NCBI GenBank assembly: GCA_016219545.1
Contig: JACRMH010000048.1
Location: 1 to 64,000 of the forward strand
DNA: 64,000 bases
DNA from: Chloroflexota bacterium
GTDB lineage: Bacteria > Chloroflexota > Anaerolineae > Anaerolineales > Villigracilaceae
Direction of reading: 5' to 3'
The translations under genes and the position numbers were made by a program. Of this stretch, positions 36,498 through 44,621 are shown piece after piece. Positions within the stretch are counted from its first letter, which is position 1, and every line of letters begins with the position of its first letter. The notes under the pieces were generated by a model. It was not told the origin of the DNA and searched no databases. It saw nothing but the letters and a program-made list of their open reading frames with translations.

Positions 36498-36502
36498 GCG
36501 AG

Positions 36503-36928
36503 ATGGCTATGAAATCCTTTCGAAAAGAACTCTGGTTTAACCTCCCCACCCGGCTTGGCTTTGTAAACATTACCCCTCAAGTAGAAGCCTGCCTCCAAGA
36601 GAGTAGAATTATGGAAGGCCTTTCTTTGATTTCCGCAATGCATATAACCGCTTCCGTTTTCATCAACGACGATGAATTAGGGCTACATCAAGATTATGAA
36701 CACTGGCTGGAAGAGCTTGCCCCCCATGAACCAACAAGTCAATACAAGCACAACCAAACCGGCGAAGATAATGCGGACGCTCATCTAAAACGCCAAATTA
36801 TGGGGCGTGAGGTAATCGTTGCCATCACGGAGGGCAAACTTGACTTTGGCCCTTGGGAGCAGATTTTCTATGGTGAATTCGATGGACGGCGGCGTAAGCG
36901 CGTTTTAGTCAAGATTATCGGAGAATGA
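36503..36928 (+). CDS. YjbQ/UPF0047 family protein
   Basis: A 141-residue protein of the YjbQ family, which has weak thiamine-phosphate synthase activity in some members. Conserved His and acidic residues are seen in [27 protein letters not shown] and [12 protein letters not shown]. Full family length. The start is ATG 36503 or ATG 36509. A partial tandem copy follows, and a hairpin (36931-36957) lies between them. Confidence 0.9.
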   Translation: MAMKSFRKELWFNLPTRLGFVNITPQVEACLQESRIMEGLSLISAMHITASVFINDDELGLHQDYEHWLEELAPHEPTSQYKHNQTGEDNADAHLKRQIMGREVIVAITEGKLDFGPWEQIFYGEFDGRRRKRVLVKIIGE

Positions 36929-36930
36929 AA

Positions 36931-36957
36931 AATCTCCCTACCTAAGCCAGGGAGATT
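36931..36957 (+). terminator. Hairpin between the two YjbQ genes
   Basis: AATCTCCCT pairs with AGGGAGATT around a 9-nt loop, starting 2 nt after the stop. There is no T-run, so this is a moderate terminator candidate. Confidence 0.5.
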
Positions 36958-37005
36958 CAACTAATTAAGCACTGGAATTCAGTTTTCGCAGGATTAAAAC
37001 AAGAT

Positions 37006-37341
37006 TTGGTGAAATCTCGAAGTGGTAATTGCGACGGACTTGTGAACCCGATGCATATCACTGCATCCGTTTTTATCAATGATGATGAAAGCGGTTTGCA
37101 TCATGATTATGAAAAATGGCTCGAGAAGCTCGCTCCGCACGAACCTGTAGGTCAATACCGCCATAACGATACCGGCGAAGATAACGCAGATGCCCACATG
37201 AAACGTCAGGTGATGGGACGTGAAGTGGTGGTAGCTGTGACGAACGGTCAACTCGACTTCGGCACCTGGGAGCAGATTTTCTATGGTGAGTTCGACGGCA
37301 AAAGGAAGAAAAGGGTTTTAGTAAAAATTATTGGTGAATAG
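37006..37341 (+). CDS. YjbQ-like protein, N-terminally truncated tandem copy
   Basis: The 111-residue reading has the complete second part of a YjbQ protein ([50 protein letters not shown]), about 80 % alike by eye to the preceding gene. The first 40-45 residues of the family are missing and only GLVNPMHIT joins an unrelated lead. It may be a pseudogene or a product of unequal crossing-over that keeps the metal-binding part. The next gene's start overlaps its stop region. Confidence 0.6.
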   Translation: MVKSRSGNCDGLVNPMHITASVFINDDESGLHHDYEKWLEKLAPHEPVGQYRHNDTGEDNADAHMKRQVMGREVVVAVTNGQLDFGTWEQIFYGEFDGKRKKRVLVKIIGE

Positions 37342-37351
37342 GAGAGATAAA

Positions 37352-37876
37352 GTGCGCTTACAAAACAGAAAAATTGCATTTTTGGTCGCAGAAGGTGTTG
37401 AAGATTATGAATATTTTGTCCCCATGATGCGGCTTCAAGAGGAGGGCGCACTGGTGTTGACGGCCAGTCTTAACCTTAAGCCCATAAAGGGAAAAAACGG
37501 TTTAACAATCACACCCGACACCTTGATAGAGTCACTGCTTGCAAATGAGCTCTTCGCTCTCGTTATCCCCGGCGGCTGGGCTCCCGATAAATTACGTAGG
37601 TATGATGTTGTAAAGAATCTCATCAAGAAAATGGATGAAACAAAAAAGATCATCGGCATTATTTGTCACGGCGGCTCCACTGCGATCTCTGCCGGCATCA
37701 TCAAAAAAGGTCAACGAGCCACCGGCTCGACAGGCATCAAGGATGATCTAGTTAACGCGGGAGCTGTCTGGGTGGACGAAGCTGCATTTCGTGAAGGCAA
37801 TCAGATTTGGGGAAGGGTCGTGGCGGATATTCCTGATTTCAACCGCGAATTGGTTAAGGCATTAATCGAAGGATAA
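37352..37876 (+). CDS. DJ-1/PfpI family protein
   Basis: A 174-residue protein of the DJ-1/PfpI superfamily. The nucleophile-elbow Cys is in IICHGGST (about residue 104) and the Glu in VAEGVEDYE near the N-terminus, as in PfpI/YhbO-type deglycase or hydrolase members. I choose GTG at 37352 because AGGAG lies 7 nt upstream; a longer reading from 37331 overlaps the YjbQ copy. It ends 15 nt into the 3' end of the convergent phosphatase-family gene. Confidence 0.88.
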   Translation: MRLQNRKIAFLVAEGVEDYEYFVPMMRLQEEGALVLTASLNLKPIKGKNGLTITPDTLIESLLANELFALVIPGGWAPDKLRRYDVVKNLIKKMDETKKIIGIICHGGSTAISAGIIKKGQRATGSTGIKDDLVNAGAVWVDEAAFREGNQIWGRVVADIPDFNRELVKALIEG

Positions 37877-38677
37877 AGGCTTTTGTTTCATCGTTTCGGG
37901 GATTGGGATGTTTAACAACTTTAGGATGGTGGGAGCTATTTGCAAGTGAGAGACCACTTGACCTGTATCGCCTCTTCCCTTAACTGTTGGCTGGATACAG
38001 AACAATGGGACATCTCTTTGCTCCGGGGTGGTCCCGCCATGCGCGCCATCCTTGTTGATTCCGTGATCCCCAGTGACCAGAATGTTGTAGCCGCGTTCCA
38101 TCCATTCCTGAATGAAGGGAGCCAGCCGCATATCCTGCCTAATGGCATGATTGCGATATTCCTTCGAATCAGCCCCATAAGTCTCGCCATGATAATCCAT
38201 GCCCATCGGGTGAACTAAAAGATAATCGGGGGAATATTTTCGGACCAAGTGAGCGGCAGCTGCAAATAATTCAATATCTGGATAATCATCTTCGGTATAA
38301 AACCGCCCATGTTGAATGGCGAGAAACTCATCATCCGTCTCCTTATCATCCACACGATTGTATGGCGCGCGGTTATATAACTCAGAGACCCAAAAATACG
38401 CAGCCGCTGCTGTGACCTTTCCCGCCTCCGCGACAGATCTGAATAAGTTCGGCATGACAGAAAGCCGCGAAATCGAATTTGCCACGATGCCATGTTCACT
38501 TACCGGCACACCTGTATGAATAGTCTCATACATTGGGCGGGACATGCTCGGCAGCTCGCCCTTTATTTTATAGAGCGTGGCGAGGTTAGATTCGACAAGA
38601 TGCCCGAGGAATCCCATATTTTCTTTAGCCACATCGTAACGCAGCGCATCAGACAAGATAAGAATGACTTTGCCCAT
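37862..38677 (-). CDS. Alkaline-phosphatase-superfamily hydrolase
   Basis: A 271-residue member of the nucleotide pyrophosphatase/phosphodiesterase branch. Metal ligands and nucleophile are recognisable: LILSDALRYD, MSRPMYETIHTG (Ser or Thr nucleophile), HPMGMDYHGE, TGDHGINKDGAHGG. No signal peptide, so it acts in the cytoplasm on an imported ester or phosphonate. It is the last gene of the minus-strand importer locus but lies behind a terminator. Phosphonoacetate hydrolase-like or phosphodiesterase activity is possible; the exact substrate is not deducible. Confidence 0.85.
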   Translation of the reverse strand: MGKVILILSDALRYDVAKENMGFLGHLVESNLATLYKIKGELPSMSRPMYETIHTGVPVSEHGIVANSISRLSVMPNLFRSVAEAGKVTAAAAYFWVSELYNRAPYNRVDDKETDDEFLAIQHGRFYTEDDYPDIELFAAAAHLVRKYSPDYLLVHPMGMDYHGETYGADSKEYRNHAIRQDMRLAPFIQEWMERGYNILVTGDHGINKDGAHGGTTPEQRDVPLFCIQPTVKGRGDTGQVVSHLQIAPTILKLLNIPIPETMKQKPLSFD

Positions 38678-38688
38678 AATAATCCTCT

Positions 38689-38724
38689 CATAAAAAAGTA
38701 GGCCACGTTTCAGGCGTGGCCTAC
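38689..38724 (-). terminator. Rho-independent terminator behind the importer operon
   Basis: On the minus strand GTAGGCCACG (38724-38715) pairs with CGTGGCCTAC (38707-38698), followed by six T. It lies 28 nt after the ATPase stop and 12 nt before the hydrolase ribosome-binding region. It should limit read-through into the hydrolase gene. Confidence 0.8.
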
Positions 38725-38751
38725 ATAGTCTGTTTCTGAACCTTGATTCCG

Positions 38752-39813
38752 TTAATCGCTCAACACAAGGACAGCTTCTTTCGAACAGGTCACCTGATCC
38801 TTATCGCCGATCTTTGGCAGTTCGAGGAATGGATTGTTAAAAGTATCCATGTTGAATTTGGTATCCCCGATCTTCACCTGAATACGGACAACCGCGCCTA
38901 AGAAGGTAATATTTTCGACAGTACAGTCCAACACGTTATCTTTCTTTTGCTCGGAGGCAAAATTAAATCGCTCCGGGCGGATGGCAATCTTCACCTTGTC
39001 GCCTTTCTTTTTATTCATAGTCCCTTCTGCGGTACGCAAAAGAATGCCATTCATATTTAATAACCCCTGACCGACATCCGATACTTCGACATCGGTGGTA
39101 TTTAACGAGCCAACAAAATTAGCTACAAACCGGGTGGTGGGGAAATTATAGATCTCAAAAGGCGTGCCAACTTGTTCCATCTTGCCCATGTTCATCACTA
39201 CGATCCGGTCTGATATTGACAGGGCCTCCTCTTGATCATGGGTAACGTAAATGGCAGTAATGCCCAGTTCACGTTGAATAGCGCGAATTTCCGCGCGCAA
39301 TGAAATTCGGATTTTCGCATCCAGGGCAGAGAGGGGCTCATCAAGTAGCAATACTTCGGGGCGGATCGCCAAGGCGCGCGCGAGGGCAACGCGCTGCTGT
39401 TGTCCGCCTGAAAGTTGATAGGGATAGCTGTTTCCCTTTTCCTGCAAGTGGATGATCTCCAGCATCTCGGAAACACGTTTCTGCACCTTTTCTTCCGGCT
39501 CTTTGCGAATTCTCAAACCGAAGCCGATATTCTGTGCAACGGTCATATTTGGAAAGAGCGCGTAGGATTGAAACACCATACCCACATTTCGCTGACTTGG
39601 CGCTTTCTCGGTAATGTCGTTTCCGTTAATGGTGATTTTGCCATGGGAGGGTATTTCAAAACCAGCGATCATTCGCAGTGTGGTGGTCTTGCCACAGCCG
39701 GAAGGTCCGAGGAAGGAAACGAATTCGCCTTTTTTTACGTCGAGATCGAAATCCTTCACTGCGGCAAAATCCCCGAATTGTTTTGAAATATTTTTAAGAG
39801 TAAGATGTGTCAT
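38752..39813 (-). CDS. ABC transporter ATP-binding protein (PotA/FbpC type)
   Basis: A 353-residue ATPase with Walker A GPSGCGKTT, signature [15 protein letters not shown], Walker B VLLLDEPLSALD and a C-terminal TOBE-like domain (about 280-350, IAIRPERFNF). This type serves polyamine, Fe3+, thiamine or phosphonate importers. Partners are the two permeases upstream and the lipoprotein at 41693. Confidence 0.93.
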   Translation of the reverse strand: MTHLTLKNISKQFGDFAAVKDFDLDVKKGEFVSFLGPSGCGKTTTLRMIAGFEIPSHGKITINGNDITEKAPSQRNVGMVFQSYALFPNMTVAQNIGFGLRIRKEPEEKVQKRVSEMLEIIHLQEKGNSYPYQLSGGQQQRVALARALAIRPEVLLLDEPLSALDAKIRISLRAEIRAIQRELGITAIYVTHDQEEALSISDRIVVMNMGKMEQVGTPFEIYNFPTTRFVANFVGSLNTTDVEVSDVGQGLLNMNGILLRTAEGTMNKKKGDKVKIAIRPERFNFASEQKKDNVLDCTVENITFLGAVVRIQVKIGDTKFNMDTFNNPFLELPKIGDKDQVTCSKEAVLVLSD

Positions 39814-39833
39814 GTGAAATCTCCATCGAAGAA

Positions 39834-40667
39834 TTAATGTCCACCAGCAACCTGCCCCTGCCCGCCTGTGACTAATTGAATGATCCCCATTGCAGCCCAG
39901 GTCAAAAGGAAGGAGGTAAACGAAAGTGCGGCAGGCTCATACGCGCGATGCTGCCCAAGGAGGAAGAGATAAGGGCCAAAAGCTTTAACACCGAGGAAGG
40001 AAGCCAGAACCACTTCCCCGACCACTATTGCAAAGGTCAAAAGTGCGCCGCTGAGCAACGCCGTTCTTACATTCGGAAGAATCACACGAACAACGATCGT
40101 GTACCAGCTTGCACCAAGGCTTTGGGCAGCCTCGGTTAACGTGCGCACATCCACTGTGCGCATACCAGTATCAACAGAACGATACATATAAGGCAGACCC
40201 AACACCATATAACCGCCAATAATCAAAATGTTGGTACCGAATTTATAGTTGGTCAATGGCTGAATGATGGTCAAATCGGTAAAAGGAACATTCAATGGGG
40301 CGCTATAAACACGGATCAAGCCAAAGACAAGGATGATCGCGGGAATAACAAATGGGAGCAAGGTGATAAATTCAACCAATCGGCGCGCCTCAGGCAGGCG
40401 CAAACGGATCCAATAGGCTGTCGGCACGATCAGAATAATGCTCATGATGATGGTCATGGATGCAAGAAAGATCGAGTAGCCGAAAGTTTGCAGGAATTCC
40501 TTATCTGCAAAAGCAACTTCATAGGCTTTGAAACCGACCACATCACGCTCCATGCTCAAAGAGAATTCAAATGTAGCGAGGAGAGGAAGGATGAAATATA
40601 GAGCGCCCAGAATAAACCAGACAGCACTCCAAAACGGGACTCGGCGTAAACGTGAGAGTAAACTCAT
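39834..40667 (-). CDS. ABC transporter permease (second)
   Basis: A 277-residue permease with six membrane segments and the coupling motif (EAAQSLGASWYTIVVRVILPN). It belongs with the PotB/PotC-type permeases. The ATG at 40667 overlaps the stop of the upstream permease gene (ATGA), so the two are translationally coupled. A GTG nine bases upstream is possible. The C-terminus has a short Gly/Gln tail. Confidence 0.9.
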   Translation of the reverse strand: MSLLSRLRRVPFWSAVWFILGALYFILPLLATFEFSLSMERDVVGFKAYEVAFADKEFLQTFGYSIFLASMTIIMSIILIVPTAYWIRLRLPEARRLVEFITLLPFVIPAIILVFGLIRVYSAPLNVPFTDLTIIQPLTNYKFGTNILIIGGYMVLGLPYMYRSVDTGMRTVDVRTLTEAAQSLGASWYTIVVRVILPNVRTALLSGALLTFAIVVGEVVLASFLGVKAFGPYLFLLGQHRAYEPAALSFTSFLLTWAAMGIIQLVTGGQGQVAGGH

Positions 40668-41554
40668 TTCAGCCACCTTTCAGTCTTGGCCTGAAGCCAT
40701 GAATATCCGGCCAATGAAATCGCCATAATAAAGACCATGCCCATGGCCATGGCATTGCCCAGGTTTGGGTTGTGAAGAACATCGCCGCGAACTTGCGCGC
40801 CAATCTGGATCGTAATGATGGGCAATCTTCCGCCCGTCAGAGCATACGCTGTCGCATACGCGCCAAATGCGTTTCCGAACAAAAGGATCATTGCACCTAA
40901 AATAGATGGCAATAAAACCGGGAGGGCGATCCGCAGCCAATATTGCGTGGAAGTAGCGCCAAGGTTTTCAGCGGCTTCGCGCCATTCTTTTTTCAGGCCA
41001 TCGAGCGCAGGCGCCATGATTAAAACCATCAAGGGGAATTGAAAGTACATATAGGTCAGGCTTAATCCAAGAAAACTATATAGATTAAAACCATGGTCAT
41101 AAATCGCAAAACCAAACACATCTTTTAGAACAGAGGTGATAAAACCTGTCCGTCCAAGCGTGGAAACAAAAGCAAATGCCAATGGCACACCTGCGAAATT
41201 GGATGCCACTCCCGAAAAAGTGATCAAGGCAGAACGGAGCGGTCTGGGAAGCCCGCCGACCGTTACAGAATATGCCAGGAGAAAACCAAAAATTCCACCG
41301 CCCAATGCAGTTATGGCGCTGATCTTAATGCTCAACCAGTATGAATTGAGAATATATTTCTCGGTAAAAAGCTGGGTTACATTAGCCAGCGTAAAACGAC
41401 CTTCTTCATTTGTAAAACTGCCAATAAACAAACGAACCGACGGCAGGAAAATAAACAGAATTGCAAATATCAAAAACGGAACCACCCCGATCCAATTTTT
41501 TAGATTAGATCTGGGGGGAGGCATTTGCGTATCTGGCAGGGCAATCTGGGTCAT
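40664..41554 (-). CDS. ABC transporter permease (first)
   Basis: A 296-residue permease of the same class, with a membrane segment near the start (IGVVPFLIFAILFIFLP) and the motif EAAENLGATSTQYWLRIALPVLLPS for ATPase docking. GAGGT precedes the ATG. About 140 bp with a hairpin separate it from the binding-protein gene. Confidence 0.92.
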   Translation of the reverse strand: MTQIALPDTQMPPPRSNLKNWIGVVPFLIFAILFIFLPSVRLFIGSFTNEEGRFTLANVTQLFTEKYILNSYWLSIKISAITALGGGIFGFLLAYSVTVGGLPRPLRSALITFSGVASNFAGVPLAFAFVSTLGRTGFITSVLKDVFGFAIYDHGFNLYSFLGLSLTYMYFQFPLMVLIMAPALDGLKKEWREAAENLGATSTQYWLRIALPVLLPSILGAMILLFGNAFGAYATAYALTGGRLPIITIQIGAQVRGDVLHNPNLGNAMAMGMVFIMAISLAGYSWLQAKTERWLK

Positions 41555-41640
41555 TTCTATTTACCTCAGAACTTTCCTAAAATTCCCGGTGAGATATTTC
41601 ATATCTCACGTAGATGATCATGTCAACACTTTATATTGTA

Positions 41641-41671
41641 GTGAGACCCCGCCTTTATGGCAGGGTCTCAC
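41641..41671 (-). terminator. Hairpin between binding-protein and permease genes
   Basis: GTGAGACCC and GGGTCTCAC, extended by GCC/GGC with one unpaired base on each side, form a stable stem 22 nt after the binding-protein stop. There is no T-run. It is the counterpart of the hairpin after the Liv binding protein and probably sets a higher level of binding protein. Confidence 0.6.
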
Positions 41672-41692
41672 GAAACTAGAAAACAATATTAT

Positions 41693-42808
41693 CTACGGGG
41701 CCTTCTGAATGTCTGCGCCCACCAATTCATCCCACTTGGTGGTGATGAGTTCTTTCGCCGTGAGTAATTGCTCGGCTGTCGGGAAAACCGCGCCGGAAAC
41801 ATCAGGCAGTTTTGCAGAAAGTTCAGCAGGAACAACACCACGAGCGCGCATGTCGGCTTCGCGGGCGGGGTGGCAGTAGCCGCCCATCCAGATCAACTGA
41901 CCTTCGTCAGAGTACAAATACTCCATCCACAATTTGGCAGCATTTGGATGTGGGGCATAGGCGCTGATTGCCTGAACGTACACACCAGCAAATTGACCGG
42001 TCTTGGGGATAACGAATTCAGCCTTGGGATTTCCAGCAAAAGAATCGATTGCGGCGAGGGCATTGTAGTCCCAAGTCAGGCGGACGGGAATTTCACCTTT
42101 GGCTACCAAACCGTTATTCGCGATCAACGGGATCAAGTTTCCAGAGCTGTTCAATGCAGCAAAGAATTCCAAGCCGGCGGTGGCATCATCGAGGGAACCA
42201 CCATTGCCAAGCGCGGCAGCTTGAACAGCCTGAATCGCCTGATTGGATGTGCGCGGGTCACCAGACTGGGCAACCTGTCCATGATATTTCGGGTCAAGCA
42301 GGTCGGACCAATCCTGGGGCACATCGGGTTGGACATCGGTGTTGACGAGGAAGCCCATGACACCGTAGTAGTCGCCGTACCAATAGCCATCGGCACTCTT
42401 CATACCATCAGGAATGGAATCCCATGTGGAGACTTTATACGGCATAAATAGATCCTTATTGGGTTCGCCGAAGGAGAAACCAACATCAACAACATCCGGG
42501 GCTTGGGGTCCAGTGTTATCTTTGTTCGCTTTAATGGCCTCGATCTCATCGCCGGAGCCAGCGTCAGGATTCAGTTCGTTGACTTCGATGCCGGGGTACT
42601 TGGCTTTGAAACCATCAATTATGCCGCCATAATTACACCAGTCATGCGGAAGCGCGATGGTGCTGAGCATACCTTCCGCCTTGGCGGCTTCATAAAGGGC
42701 ATCTCCAGTTGATACAGGGGCATCAGTGGGAGTGCCTCCACACGCAGACAAAATAGTAGCCGCAATCACGAACAGAGCAAACAGTTGATAAACAAACGTT
42801 TTACGCAT
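41693..42808 (-). CDS. ABC transporter substrate-binding lipoprotein
   Basis: A 371-residue extracellular solute-binding protein with a lipobox (LSAC, Cys about residue 22). The start of the mature domain is ALYEAAKAEGMLSTIALP. It belongs to the PotD/FbpA-like group that also includes 2-aminoethylphosphonate-binding PhnS. Aromatic residues (HDWCNYGG, SFGEPNKD, YWYGDYYG) suggest a cationic or quaternary-amine ligand, but this is inference. AAGGAG lies before the ATG. Confidence 0.9.
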   Translation of the reverse strand: MRKTFVYQLFALFVIAATILSACGGTPTDAPVSTGDALYEAAKAEGMLSTIALPHDWCNYGGIIDGFKAKYPGIEVNELNPDAGSGDEIEAIKANKDNTGPQAPDVVDVGFSFGEPNKDLFMPYKVSTWDSIPDGMKSADGYWYGDYYGVMGFLVNTDVQPDVPQDWSDLLDPKYHGQVAQSGDPRTSNQAIQAVQAAALGNGGSLDDATAGLEFFAALNSSGNLIPLIANNGLVAKGEIPVRLTWDYNALAAIDSFAGNPKAEFVIPKTGQFAGVYVQAISAYAPHPNAAKLWMEYLYSDEGQLIWMGGYCHPAREADMRARGVVPAELSAKLPDVSGAVFPTAEQLLTAKELITTKWDELVGADIQKAP

Positions 42809-42985
42809 TTCTCTCTATCTCCTTTTTGTGATTTTTGTTTTCAGATTGATTCGGGCCGAGAACACAACAAGCTATTTATTTTATCCAGCGCACCTCCAAT
42901 ATGTAGGACAACTTTAAGTATTGTAGCATTATCAAAATTCAAAGTCAACCAAAGCAAACTTTGAACGGATAACCAAAGAAAAAAC

Positions 42986-43966
42986 CTATATCCGCGAGAT
43001 CAGCCAGTATATTCCCGCAGAAAACAGGGCGCTGATGGGAATCGTCACGATCCAGGCTGTAAGAATATCACCCGCAACCCCCCAGCGGACTTTGCCAAGC
43101 CGTTCGGAGGAACCGACGCCGATAATGGAAGAACTGACAACCTGAGTGGTGCTGACAGGAAGCCCGATCAACGAGGCCGTTAGGATCACAGTCGCAGATG
43201 TCATTTGTGCAGCAAAACTGTGCACCGGGCGGACTTTGTAAAACTTTCCGCCTAGCGTGCGAATCAATCTCCAGCCGCCGAGCAATGCACCAAAAGACAT
43301 GGCCAACGCACTACTTAAAGTCACCCAGAAAGGGATGTCGAATTGACTCAACTCTCCGCCAACGATCAGGCTTAAAGTAATGACACCGATCATTTTTTGA
43401 CCATCATTTGCACCATAACTTAAGGCTAATGCAGTGGTGGTAAAAAACTGTCCGCGTTTGAATAGCCCATTGATGCGCGGCGAAGCGCCTTGCGCCAGAA
43501 AATAAATGATCCGCAGAGTGATAAATCCGATCACAAAACCGATGATCGGTGAGGCAAATAGTGCAATCAACACCTTATAAAAACCATTAAACTTGATAGC
43601 GTCAACGCCTGCCGAAGCCAGGACAGCGCCGGTCAGACCTCCGATCAAAGCATGAGATGAACTGCTCGGGATACCAAAAAACCAGGTGATCAAATTCCAA
43701 ATAAGCGCGCCGAGCAAGCCCGCAATAATGGCAGCCAGTGTCAGGGCATGTGAGTCAACAATATCACTTCCGATGGTTCTGGCAACGGTTACACCAAACA
43801 AAAAGGGACCAATAAATTCAGCAATGGCAGTCATGCCCAACGCGGTACGCGGTTGAAATGCGCGCGACGAGATCATTGTGGCAACAATGGCGCTTGAATC
43901 ACGCATCCCATTCAGGAACACAACGATCAACGCCAAAATAATAACAAATACCAGTAGACTGGACAT
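42986..43966 (-). CDS. PiT-family inorganic phosphate transporter
   Basis: A 326-residue permease with about ten membrane helices. The two PiT repeats are visible (NGMRDSSAIVATMISSRAF near the start and SYGANDGQKMIG at about 190), with the SSSHALIGG and LPVSTTQV motifs. The first signature lacks the usual GANDxANA. The ATG at 43966 has AAGGTG upstream. The DUF47 partner ends only 10 nt before it, the classic PiT/DUF47 pair. Confidence 0.92.
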   Translation of the reverse strand: MSSLLVFVIILALIVVFLNGMRDSSAIVATMISSRAFQPRTALGMTAIAEFIGPFLFGVTVARTIGSDIVDSHALTLAAIIAGLLGALIWNLITWFFGIPSSSSHALIGGLTGAVLASAGVDAIKFNGFYKVLIALFASPIIGFVIGFITLRIIYFLAQGASPRINGLFKRGQFFTTTALALSYGANDGQKMIGVITLSLIVGGELSQFDIPFWVTLSSALAMSFGALLGGWRLIRTLGGKFYKVRPVHSFAAQMTSATVILTASLIGLPVSTTQVVSSSIIGVGSSERLGKVRWGVAGDILTAWIVTIPISALFSAGIYWLISRI

Positions 43967-43976
43967 TAACACCTTG

Positions 43977-44600
43977 TTATGTTTTCTTTACAACAATATC
44001 TGCAATGGTGTTCGCGGCTTCGTCTCCGCGGTCCGCGGCATTGGACAAATGACGATAGACTTCGCGCATTTTCAGCATTTCCACAACATGCTGAATATCC
44101 TCCGGTCCGCTGAACAACGCCGCAACTGCTTCTCGATAGACAGCTTCAACACGGTTCTCGAGGGCCTTGGCGCGGTTCGCATGATCGTTGGCAACATTAG
44201 GATGAGTGGGAAGACGCTGGACAGCGTGCCAGATCTCGTAGGCGGCATCCTTCAATAAGTTTGCCATCCTCAACATGTAGGGCGTGGATTTGACATTGAG
44301 GATAACCATCTCCATCACGGTGCTATCGGCGTAATCCACTACGTCATCAATGGAACGGGACAGGGAAAATATATCCTCCCGGTCGAAAGGCGTGACAAAA
44401 GTATGGTTTAACTCATCGATCAAGATGCGGCGTACTTCGTCGGCTTCCTTTTCCTTGAGCGAAAGTTCTTCTGCCACACTAGATTCAAGCGTCTCCAGAT
44501 ATTTAACCAGCAGTTTCAGCGCTTCATACGTTACAGAAGCCTGCTGCTCTATCAATTTTTGAAACACATCTTCCTTGCGTCTAAACAACTTCTTAAACAT
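43977..44600 (-). CDS. DUF47/PhoU-like regulator of the phosphate transporter
   Basis: A 207-residue all-helical protein of the DUF47 (TIGR00153) family, with paired acidic motifs expected of PhoU-like folds (PFDREDIFSLSRSIDDVVDYAD, NAADRGDEAANTIADI). Such proteins modulate PiT transporters. AGGAGA lies before the ATG. It is encoded directly upstream of the transporter. Confidence 0.92.
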   Translation of the reverse strand: MFKKLFRRKEDVFQKLIEQQASVTYEALKLLVKYLETLESSVAEELSLKEKEADEVRRILIDELNHTFVTPFDREDIFSLSRSIDDVVDYADSTVMEMVILNVKSTPYMLRMANLLKDAAYEIWHAVQRLPTHPNVANDHANRAKALENRVEAVYREAVAALFSGPEDIQHVVEMLKMREVYRHLSNAADRGDEAANTIADIVVKKT

Positions 44601-44621
44601 AAATTCTCCTAACGACGTGAA

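Larger units (their letters stand above)
35858..36502. other. Long intergenic region with a hairpin and a repeat relative
   Basis: I see no supportable gene in these 645 bp. It holds a perfect hairpin at 35908-35952, a CTTGTACAAG palindrome at 36312-36321, the third relative of the 45-bp repeat at 36331, and a -10-like box before the YjbQ gene. Base composition is A/T-rich compared with its neighbours. Confidence 0.5.

Noticed and set aside
37862..38677. A complete aminoethylphosphonate degradation operon
   Set aside because: The characteristic PhnW-type aminotransferase and PhnY aldehyde dehydrogenase are absent; the HisC-like protein is of a different class.
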